Source of the DNA: Henricia sp. BOLD:AAB3569
Taxonomy: Eukaryota > Echinodermata > Asteroidea > Spinulosida > Echinasteridae
Direction: 5' to 3'
DNA length: 64,000 bases
Assembly: GCA_037783545.1 (NCBI GenBank)
Contig: JBBELK010000006.1
Coordinates: 384,501-448,500, forward strand
Part shown: piece by piece, positions 55,416-64,000 of the stretch
Position numbering within the stretch: the stretch's first letter is position 1
How the letters are laid out: each line of letters starts with the position of its first letter
Made by a program: the position numbers and the translations under genes
Notes under the pieces: generated by a model
Databases searched by the model: none
Told to the model about the DNA's origin: nothing
The model's input: only the letters and a program-made list of their open reading frames with translations

Positions 55416-56318
55416 CGCGCGCCTCTTCAACGTCATCAGAAGAAGACATACGATAGGAGGACGGCAAGGACTGACTTCGCTGAGGGTCGGTTCGTCTGGC
55501 TGTCCGTACATGCTAAGAAGAAGCTCACCTCGCGCTGGGAGGGCCCAGCTATCGGACGTGACATATCGCATACAACGTAGTCCACGAGGGAAGATGCAGG
55601 TGGTCCACTTCGACCGCCTCAAGCCTTACCAGGGACCAGAGCGACAGGCTTGGCATCACACGACAAATGGGGGCGCAAATAGGAGTACTGGTGAAGCAAG
55701 ACCCGAACTGGTGGACAGAGATACTCAGACCCAGGAGGGAAACGATCCGATCGGTCAGTTCTCGGGAGATAGTGGGGGCTTAGAAGGAAGCTCCCCACGT
55801 CTAGAAAGCGACTCGGTCGAGGGCGCACAGGAAACCGGTAGGGAGCGGGCCCCATCGAGACGGAACCCTGCGCGGGCAAGGCAGCTGCCTCACCGTTTTC
55901 GATAGCCCAGTAAACCGGGACTGAGACGAGCACCGAGCTACGTTCCAGAACGGCGCCAAGGTCAAAGAGATCCGAGTAGAGAGAATCTATGACGTGCAGT
56001 TTGACCACGATTTCGAGAGGAAATAGAGATGCTGTAAAATCAACCTGTCGCCGCTTCTACCTGATGTTCCCAAGAACTGATTTATTCCAATGAGAACTGA
56101 TCAAGATTATTGACTGTGATTTCTTGCAATGATTTTCCAAATTGCACACTATTTTTAAGTGTTCTACAAGTATCAACTTGTACGGTAGTTTTTAGACGTT
56201 TTTATGTACGGTTATTAAAGAATAAGAACATTGGACGTTTTTAAAAGTAAATTTGCTCATGTTTTATATTAAGTTAAGCTTTATCTGAACGAGGACGTTC
56301 AGGCTTAGAAGGAAGCCG
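55416..56318 (+). pseudogene. gypsy integrase C-terminal remnant and 3' untranslated part
   Basis: The first 150 bp hold a GPY-like region (GRFVWLS, KKLTSRWEGPA), followed after a frame change by QVVHFDRLKPY, the usual end of gypsy integrases. The DDE catalytic core between this and the zinc-binding domain is missing. The rest, up to the 3' LTR, is Ser/Arg-rich then AT-rich; a short purine run (AGAAGGAAG) precedes the LTR. Confidence 0.7.
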
Positions 56319-57229
56319 TGTAACATGGACGCAAATTGAGAATTACCTATTTTATTGTTATAAATCAATGATCAGTTAAGTACACCGTAGTTTTTGACGT
56401 CACACTTGCGAAGTAGCTAGCGAGCATGCGCGAGTGCTTTGCGAGCTAGAGCGCATGCGTGAGCCTGCCGCGAGCGCGCGAGTAGGCAGTTGCAGTTGAG
56501 ACTTCGAGCTGAGCGGAGCTAACGTGCAACCGTGGGTCCGTAGGGTGGCGACCCGAGGCAGACCCGACGCCTCCTAGAGAGGACGCCCGCTGTATGAGCG
56601 GTTGTGTCCTGAGGCGTCGGTGTCGCGAGTATTGAGGCGCCGGGGCGGGGAGTTGCAGTTAAGCCTTCGAACTGAGCGGAGCGTGCAACCCGAGGCGGCG
56701 CTGACGGGTAAGCGACGCCCTTACAGGTGAGGCGGCCCGTGGCAGACCCGACGCCCATATAGGAGGACGCCCGGCCGCTAGGTAAACGGTTGTGTCCTGA
56801 GGCGCCGGGCCGTGCGAGATCAGCGAAGAGGCGCTGGTGTAGCGTAGCTAGGCAGCCGCGAGTGAGGCGCTAGGAGTAGAGCAGCCAAACAGCGAGGTGC
56901 CGGTGGTAGCGCGGCTGAACGCTCGATTAAGTGTGACCCTCTTTGAGACGTAGGAATCAGTGAAGTTTGAGGTCGTTAATAAATCATCACTAATTAAAGG
57001 AAAATCATAACGCCTGTCATTGTATCAGTCACTTATTTATGAAGACCCTTCTCCCGATTTAATCCCGTGATTGGTTCTACACACGCGGCGGTATATTTCT
57101 GGCCAAACGGACTGGCGCTTAGTGAGGCCCTAGACGCTCGTTTTTCGAGACCTTACTTATGTGACCAACTCAGTAGGGGCAAGGAACCGGGTGGTAGAAA
57201 ACCACTACTACCACGGATTTTCCGCCACA
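56319..57229 (+). repeat. 3' LTR
   Basis: 911 bp. Differences from the 5' LTR seen by eye: one C/G (near 56777), one G/A (near 56890) and one G/A (near 57069). Confidence 0.9.
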
Positions 57230-57418
57230 ATATGTTACGTTAACATTTGATTTCTATGCATGGTTGGAATCATGTTGCACACATTAATTGTTGCTAGGTA
57301 GGACAAGCCACGGACAACCTTTTTTTATATATATTAATGTAGGGCCTATGCATGGAATTTGTATATCTTACAAATATCCGCTATTCGGACAGAGACTGTG
57401 GAGGTGACCTTTGGTGAT

Positions 57419-59508
57419 GTACAGGGTGGATAAAAACCAAACCCGAAACCGAGATATTATAAGGGAGATATCCTCTGTAATGCTACGTTTACACCATGTC
57501 CCCGGCAGTCCCGGCGCCCCGGTAGAGGAGCACCGGGGAGGCACCGGGATGGACGTCGGGGAGCGTAGGGGACCGGGGTGGCGAAACGTGAATAACCGTA
57601 GCTCACCCTTGTCACCGGCCGGTGACCGGCCGGTGAGCAGCTCTGTCAAAAATGTTGCCCCGGCAGTCCCGGCACTAATGAGAATCGTCCTGGGCCGCAG
57701 TGGGACGGGGCTTCCGTCACAGGGCGTGCCTTGAGTCACCGGGTGTGGCACCGTGGGGTGCCGGGGACCTCTGCTTGCCTCACGCTCCGCCACGTTTGGA
57801 AGCCCGGCACCCCACGGTCTGCCAGGGCCCGTCACGGTAGTGGCCACAGCATGGTGTGTATGCGGCCCGGTGAGCTGCGGTGCGCCAAGGTGTGTGACGG
57901 TTGTTGCTCAAGGCCAGTTACGCCTCACTGCGTCGCGCTCCAGGACGAAGTGAAAATGAAGGTGTGGAGCGCACTTTTTATACCCACCGGGGCTCACCGG
58001 GAGACCACCGGGGCGTGAAACGTGACAGCTGCCACTTTCAGTCGCAGGACGCCGCAGCAGACCCTCGCACACCGTTGGGAACGTATTGGGCCGGAACAAC
58101 AAACATGACACGAACGGGACGGACGTGAGGCACCGCATCAGAACTTAGCAGGCCGGCCTGGGACGTGGATCCATCCGTAGTAGAACGGCGCTTGAAACGT
58201 AGCGCGCCGTCCCGGTTCCGGGGCGCGCCGTCCGCCTCGCGTTCCGGAACCGGCACGGCGCGCCACGCTTTCCGTACCGGGACGTAACGCACCGTGGTAG
58301 AACGCAACACATCGGCTCAACTAGGGCCGAGTCGAGCCAAAGTAATAAAAAGACAATAAAAGTTCCACGGCACGCCACGTTTTGGACAAACCGGGGCGCC
58401 GTGACTGTCGGGGACATGGTGTAAACGTAGCATAAGCTACAGTCACATAGGGCTCCCGGCGAGTCACGGCGAGCCACGGCGTGAGAACCGTGACGAACCG
58501 TGGTCGATCGGGGCCACGCCGTCTTGACGCCGTCTTGACACCTTGGCACTCCGTGATAAGCCGTGATGAAACGTGGCGCGCCGTGGGCCAAAAAATAATT
58601 TTTAAACATGCTTTAAACTACCGTGACTCGCCGTGAAGCGCCGTGAGGCGCCGTGACACCGTGATGCTCCGGGACGACACCGTCTCGGCGCCGTATTGAC
58701 GCCGGGAGCACCGGGAACACGCCGGCTTCGATGTGACTGAAGCTTTAGGGCTGAATCTCCTCTTTAAAATGACACCCTGATCATGTCATTATGTTTCCGG
58801 TTGACTGAGCAGTGATCAATGTTATGCAAGGGTCTAGTTTGGGATTTGCGCCACTTTCTTTAATGCGTGTCATAGCCTGTTTGGACGATCAAATATCCAT
58901 TGGTAACCTAGGACGCCTCAGAAATTAACATGCCGATAACAATGTTGGTGGGGAAAAACAGGACACATCCAGTCCTACATGAGAATGCAGCGATTGTTTT
59001 GGTCTGGTCCATATGATGGCCTGGGCGAAGGGAAACTGGTTGGTCATCCGAGAACATTAATGCAATTCATCAGGTCGCAGCATAGCAGGGAGAACGCAGC
59101 AGTCATAGACAAAATGGTTTAGCACTATAGCCCACAACCATGTTCAATTAAATTGTCCGGGGGTACCCTTACGAATTGTGAGACAACATCAACTGCTTTC
59201 TGATGATCTTCAGAGGCGTCTTACGTTTTGTCAATGGATACTTGATCGTCCAAACTAACCGGCTATGCCATGGTTCAGGCCACTGGAGGCCATTAAAGAA
59301 AGTGGCGCAAATACCAAACGAGACCCTTGCATAACATTGATCACTGCTCAGTCAACCGGAAACATAATAACATGATCAGGGTGTCATTTTAAAGAGGAGA
59401 TTCCACCCTATAACAGATGATATCTCCCTTTGATTCATAATGTGCCCTACTGTAGTCACATTAACGATAATATTTCGGTTTCGGTTGTTTTTTATCCACC
59501 CTGTACAT
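57419..59508. mobile_element. Large inverted-repeat element (TACAGGGTGGATAAAAA ends)
   Basis: TACAGGGTGGATAAAAACCA, AACCGAGATATTATAA and GGGAGATATCCTCTG at the left are inverted at the right (GATATCTCCC, ATAATATTTCGGTTTCGG, TTTTTTATCCACCCTGTA). A second arm pair (58755-58935 against 59210-59405) shares TCCTCTTTAAAATGACACCC, GGTTGACTGAGCAGTGATCA and GAAAGTGGCGCAAAT (inverted). The central 59000-59200 part is unique and has one 50-codon frame without recognised domain. Confidence 0.8.
57478..58743. mobile_element. GC-rich insert rich in CCGTGAC/CACCGGG motifs
   Basis: 57478-58433 is bounded by ATGCTACGTTTACACCATGT and CCCCGGCAGTCCCGGCGCCC and their inverses. 58433-58743 is bounded by AAGCTACAGTCACAT and ATGTGACTGAAGCTT. 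Both interiors are full of GCCGTGA-, CACCGGGG- and GGCGCC-type short repeats. The right arm of the host element lacks the insert. Open frames in it are by-products of GC content. Confidence 0.7.
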
Positions 59509-61211
59509 GTAATAGTTTGAAAGTATACAATATTTTAGATTCAACCCATATCGTAACTTGCAGCCAATGGATGTAGGCCTATCATATCGACACGACGGCC
59601 TATCTGCCTCCTGACAACCAATCTTGCTGCGGTATTCTAAATATGCTGTAATATGTTTAATTGATAATCACAGACACAAAAAAGCTGTAAATGATCACAC
59701 TGGATGACGATGATAGCCAAAAAAGTTACGTAATGTGTGAGTCACATCATACGATATTCGATGCGATGTCTCCGACGCCGACATTGCACCAAATATCGTG
59801 TATAGTGTGACCACCAATAATTACTAAACATCTTCAGCAAATTTGTTGCTATAATGAGAGCTTTGCGATAACCAACCCAAACGTATAAGTTTTCGTTAAA
59901 ATGGTGTACTTTTAAAATAAATTGTCGAAAATAATCAGTAAAAACGATGCCACAAGGCGCCGATTTCACTAACATGAAATTTTGCGATCATCGCAACAAC
60001 AATCGCTAACAGAAATATCCATCGCTGTTGTGCGATGGGGATGAAACTTGTTTTACTAAAGCATCGCAATCGCAATGAGCAATTATTATAGTACTGGGGG
60101 AAAAATCACAATGGCAAAAATGATCGCTAAAAAGTTAAGTTACTTTAGCGTGAATCGCAAATTGGTACAGTTCGACGAGTTTACGTTTTGTGTGGCGAAT
60201 GAGTGCGCGCGCATTTACTTCTTGATGAACAATTTTCCTTATTAAAATAGAACAAACCATCAGATGCATTGAGGAAACGCTTTCAATTTAACCAGTGTAA
60301 CTCTGTAAGGCATTCAGAAAACGTGAATAAAATAACCATCTGCAGAAGAAAAAAAACGAACTTGAGGCTATATCCATTTCAAAACGAGGCCGACAAGAAA
60401 GTGGATTTTCTCTAAAAACGTTTTTCAGGCATGGGCGGCCGGATTCGTCACTTCATCAAAACGACGACGAAACCTACCCACCTGTATCGCGATACCCATG
60501 CATGTTTTGAATATTTTCCCAATAGAAAATTACGTTTAATATGTACAGTATTCGAAGTTTTGGGGGAACCAAAATATTCCATATTTTAAGAGATAATGTA
60601 TGTCAAGTAGGGCATGCATTTGTTATCAATTATACCAGTATTTCTACATGAGACCACCTATTAAGTATCCATCTATCACTTAAGGAAGTTTAAGTGAATA
60701 AATACTACCAGAAAACAGTTTTTTTTTCAGTGTTTTTCTAAAGCATACCTTCATGAAACTAGGCTAATTTGGCTGAAACAATGGGAAAATCACCGGAACA
60801 TATTCCATGCTTATTTTCATTGCCTTCGGCAGGGGTTGGCACTATATCCCATACTCCAGAAGAACACATGTTTTCCTATAGGTATAGGGCTTTTGAAGTC
60901 AGAATTTGCATGGTTGCTAAGGACTTTTAATGCCTTAACAGAAGTGCAACCTTCTACGCCATTTTTCTCTAAAGCGCTTCTTAAAAAAGTGTGCTCTTGG
61001 TCATCACGAAAATGGTCATAACTTGGTAAATTTTTGACGGATTGACACAATGTTTGTAGTTTTGTGAAGTTTATAATACATGTATACTCTATCTGCTTCA
61101 GTCATTAGCTCCATTTTCATTTTTTTTTAATGCAAGAGCCTACTTTTGGTGGAGTGGCTTACATTTGTCAGAATTTTCCATTAGGGCAACGTTTATTATT
61201 TTACAACGACA
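59509..61211. other. No gene seen
   Basis: Downstream of the transporter gene. Possible MITE remains with ATCGCAA/TTGCGAT motifs at 59960-60190. Nothing else recognised. Confidence 0.4.
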
Positions 61212-61327
61212 TTATTTTACATATCCACATAATTTAAGATACATTATTGGAAAAATCGTTGCTCCCTGTACGAATCCGATGAACAGGAATGGCGCTATAA
61301 AGTTCCCAGTCGTGTCGGCTAACCAAC
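61212..61327 (-). CDS. SLC16-like transporter, last exon
   Basis: On the minus strand an acceptor (TTTTTATTTTAG) is followed by a frame that continues from the large exon (intron phase 1) and codes for the last transmembrane helix: GWLADTTGN, then FIAPFLFIGFVQGATIFPIM and a short polar end KLCGYVK before TAA (61212-61214). The pattern G-G/W-W-L-x-D-x-T-G-N-Y/F is the TM11-TM12 junction of monocarboxylate transporters. The C-terminal cytoplasmic tail is very short compared with vertebrate MCTs. Confidence 0.8.
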
Positions 61328-62267
61328 CTAAAATAAAAATCATTTAAAGACTGATAAGTCACAGAACTGTCAAGTAATTTTAAACTTGACAGCGTAAATT
61401 AGTCTAGTCAGTTCCCAAGCATGTTCCTTGCGTCACATTCATCGCATGCATTATCTATGTTATATCAGACCAAGCAGATATGGGTCGTTCTATGAAGTTG
61501 GGACACAAAGTGTGACATTTCTTCATTTTCACAAAATGAACAATAAGTGAGCAGCAAGTCATTATCTATATACTAATGTTGTACGATATGGTTGCTTTGC
61601 CTGTTCTGTGATAATTGTTTGATACTTCAGTCTTGATGGAATTTAGCAATTTTGAATTATTTGACAAAATAATGGTCACTGATGTAGCTAGGACGCCACG
61701 CCAATTTATCTCATTTTACTCAGACCCTGAAAGTGATCGTGTTGAATTTGACATTTATGAGCGCACAGTTAACACAACAATCATTTGCAATCTAAATTTG
61801 GAGGATTCTAACTTGAATTTTATGTAGTTTAAATAAATCTGTTGAACACTGGATGCCAAGTAGTATTTTTCAAGACGCCCCTCCCTTCCCCTGAAATATA
61901 CTATAAACAACATTTTTCTGCCAGTACCATAAAACAAACATTATACAGCACACGTAAAGCCTTACACGGCCTTCGACCCCTCTCCCCCTACTCTTTGTAA
62001 ACCGTGAAAATGTTCGGACGGTCCATTGGTTGGCATCCTCTTAAAACAGTGCCCCTTTAACGCACTCCCCGATCGTAACGTCGTAAGAGTGGAAATTCCC
62101 TGAGATATCAGGATGATTAATTGGCTGATGCTCCTATTATTTTGTCATTCAACCGCTTGTATTTCTGAGTACTATTTGGCTAATGAAATGCAAGTCCAAA
62201 AATATAGGGTAAAAGGGTCTACGGTTTATATTTTTTTAACTACAGGCCTAGTCCGATTAAAGCTTAC
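61328..62267 (-). other. Intron between the two transporter exons
   Basis: Starts GTAAGC (minus strand, from 62267) and ends TTTTAG at 61328. Nothing recognised inside. Confidence 0.75.
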
Positions 62268-63074
62268 CCGGTAGAAAGCCGAAGGCCAGGGCTGCTGTAG
62301 CATACGTTACTTCTAACCACGCAAAAGCACCGCGGAGCAACTGGGGCTCAATAACCAGTACGAGGAACACATCGACCTGGCAGGCGAGGATGCCGTCACT
62401 GAAGCCAACCATGAACGATGACGTCAGCACTATCCAATAGGAGATCTGCCACGGAGTTGCGCAGAATGCCACGGTAGCTACCACTGTGAATATAGCCATC
62501 AAACTCGAATTCGATATCAGTCCGCGATCTGTTATTGGTCCTTGCAAGACTTTGGAAATGAAATTCCCGACGCCCGCAAATGCCACGAACGTTCCTGCAT
62601 CATGGGTCGTGTACCCGTTGTCCAGGACCTGCGACACGAAATAGATGGCCCACATGTCCACAGCGAAGTTGGAACCGATTCTGATAAGAGCCACTGCGTA
62701 GAAGCGCACGTCAAAAAGTACTTCAACATCGAACTTTGCAAATAATTTCTTGAGCAGTCCTCCGCAGCAAACTCCTTGATCTCCGGGACTGGATGGGTCT
62801 GGTAACTGGACGTAGTTCGTCCTGGGTATTTCTGGCATTCGAATGGTTGCCGTGAGGGCGCCACACACGGCAAGATGCATTAGAATTCCTCCGTTCAATA
62901 GCATTGCCCCTCTCCATCCATAGGTAGTCAAGAAAACCTGAACAAGCGGTGCGTATACTATCAATCCGATGGAGTAGCCGGTTCGGGAAATCCCGTTTGC
63001 GGTCGCGTAGTTCTCGGTGAACAAGCGGCTAACGTGTTCTTTTAGAAGAATATTGGACACGCCAAGTCCAATTC
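62268..63074 (-). CDS. SLC16/monocarboxylate-transporter-like protein, large central exon (partial gene)
   Basis: Major facilitator superfamily carrier; relatives in SLC16 move monocarboxylates or related small solutes across the plasma membrane, often with H+. The exon (269 codons) starts after the acceptor TTTCGTTTCAG with IGLGV, then SRTGYSIGLIVYAPLVQ and TYGWRGAMLLNGG, the typical TM4-TM6 run, then a hydrophilic central loop (residues PEIPRT to KKLFAKFDVEVL) and further helices with NFAVDMWAIYFVSQ, GVGNFISKVLQGPITDRG and SYWIVLTSSFMVGFSDGI. It ends at donor G|GTAAGC. The first roughly 100 residues (TM1-TM3, including the family signature) are on exons not found in the 926 bp to the window edge, so the gene probably runs past it. 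Substrate cannot be told. Confidence 0.85.
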
Positions 63075-63221
63075 CTGAAACGAAAAGAATATATGCCGAA
63101 TAATATATCTTCCCTACTCTCTAGGTCATGATTCACAAATCATTATAACAGCCAACCTAACCCTTTTCAAGGCTCTAAAATCCATCGTAGCCAACTATAA
63201 AGTTGCCAAATAAATTGGAAT

Positions 63222-63531
63222 ATTGGCCTTTTGCATGTAACCTTTGCACTATGACTGGAGCCCCAAAATCTTCACCTGGAGGTGCAGTTTAGAAAGTCAC
63301 ATGCTATACGCTGGTGATGCTATACGTGATGCACGCCAATGCCTATAGCAACTAACAGTCTGGTTGCTTTGTGTCATTCTCTCCTATCGTAAACATGGTA
63401 TTGATTCTGTACTTTACCGGGTCACGTTACATAGCAACAACACTTTAGTCTGGTCATCTGCATAAGTGTGCTTGTGACAGGAAGTATGTCAATACTTCAG
63501 ACGTTGATGTGAAACACGCAAAATGCCAAAT
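63222..63531 (+). mobile_element. Family C MITE copy (in transporter 5' intron or flank)
   Basis: ATTGGCCTTTTGCATGTAAC and the inverse CACGCAAAATGCCAAAT bound it; GGAGGTGCAGTTTAGAAAGT and GGTATTGATTCTGTACTT lie inside. Confidence 0.75.
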
Positions 63532-64000
63532 CATAAACCTTACCAACAATCTTTCTAACTCATGGTTACATGGTAGCGGACTAGTTAGTTGTATGTTTTC
63601 GTAACTGTATAGGCCTACCCCTAGAACTATGGGGGACACATAATCCCTCATAGGCAGAAGCGTGATTTAGAATATGGCCGCGCAGCAACTTTAAAAAGCG
63701 GACATTAAAACAGGGTTAGCGCAATAACCTGTTGCCCAACCCTCACCAAACTTCGTCTAATAGTTCTTGAGAGCTTTTCCTTGCGCGTGTCCATGGAATT
63801 TTGGCAAAATTTCTACATATAATTCCCAAATATCCACCTTCAGAAGTCAATGACATTTTTATGACAAGGGTGTGTCATGCAAAAAATTGCATGTTGGAAC
63901 TGTTATTGTTGACATCAAAGATGAATTTGTGAGAACTATATGAAAAAATTCTGCAAAACATCTGTAGACGCATGCACGCAAGGTAAGTATTTTAAGAACC
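63532..64000. other. No feature seen to the window end
   Basis: Probably upstream intron or flank of the transporter; no minus-strand exon with MCT N-terminal pattern found. Confidence 0.4.

Larger units (their letters stand above)
52874..57229 (+). mobile_element. Young, internally deleted Ty3/gypsy-type LTR retrotransposon
   Basis: Two 911-bp LTRs bound a 2534-bp interior, with the 4-bp duplication ATAT at 52870-52873 and 57230-57233. LTRs begin TGTAACATGG and end CCGCCACA. The interior keeps a primer-binding-like site (TGGTGGCAGCGGTGGGA, 53787-53803), a gag region, a CCHC zinc knuckle, the zinc-binding start of integrase and the integrase C-terminal region. Protease, reverse transcriptase, RNase H and the integrase catalytic core are missing. 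The LTRs differ at only three positions by eye, so it inserted recently and must have used enzymes from another element. Confidence 0.9.

Noticed and set aside
57368-58609. Open frames of 90-159 codons on both strands in the GC-rich insert
   Set aside because: They overlap each other on both strands, follow short GC repeats and inverted repeats, and show no domain; GC-rich DNA has few stop codons.

Overview
This window looks like the genome of a marine invertebrate deuterostome, most likely an echinoderm. The reasons are a receptor gene with an IgGFc-binding-type ectodomain, tRNA-derived SINEs including one with the V-SINE core, the frequent octamer TAGGCCTA, and a very high load of short palindromic DNA transposons. 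The species cannot be named from the sequence alone. Most of the window is intergenic or intronic DNA built from nested transposons.

Two host genes are supported. (1) A plus-strand gene for a predicted 861-residue type I membrane receptor: a signal-peptide exon at 13247-13331, a 13.5 kb intron, and one large exon at 26858-29358. That exon encodes the IgGFc-binding-like ectodomain, one transmembrane helix and a cytoplasmic tail of about 325 residues. The tail carries four YxxL/YxxM tyrosine motifs (one pair spaced like an ITAM, one like the PI3-kinase docking motif of IRS proteins) and a match to the mode-1 14-3-3 motif. This is the most interesting host feature. (2) The 3' part of a minus-strand SLC16/monocarboxylate-transporter-like gene: exons at 62268-63074 and 61212-61327, with the 5' exons not found.

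Mobile DNA by region. 1-2700 is a stack of a LINE remnant, a foldback element, a terminal-inverted-repeat (TIR) element and a 202-bp MITE; paralogous empty sites for two of the insertions lie in the same window. 3-13 kb holds MITEs, a composite hairpin element and CCAACGTTGG-rich repeats. The receptor intron (13.3-26.9 kb) holds a tandem TIR array sharing TTA target sites and a coding-free LTR retrotransposon with apparently identical LTRs. 30-47 kb is dense in MITEs, a V-SINE, a second tandem TIR array sharing TGT sites, the second copy of the composite hairpin element, and a nested MITE group with a 31-base G run. 49-52 kb holds LINE, DIRS/Ngaro-like gag and SINE remnants. 52874-57229 is a young, internally deleted Ty3/gypsy element (911-bp LTRs, 3 differences, ATAT target duplication). 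57.4-59.5 kb is a large inverted-repeat element interrupted by a GC-rich insert.

No rRNA, functional tRNA gene, CRISPR array or other prokaryotic feature was seen. One dispersed repeat (called family A here, about 310 bp, at least 13 copies on both strands) is the host of several of the other insertions.
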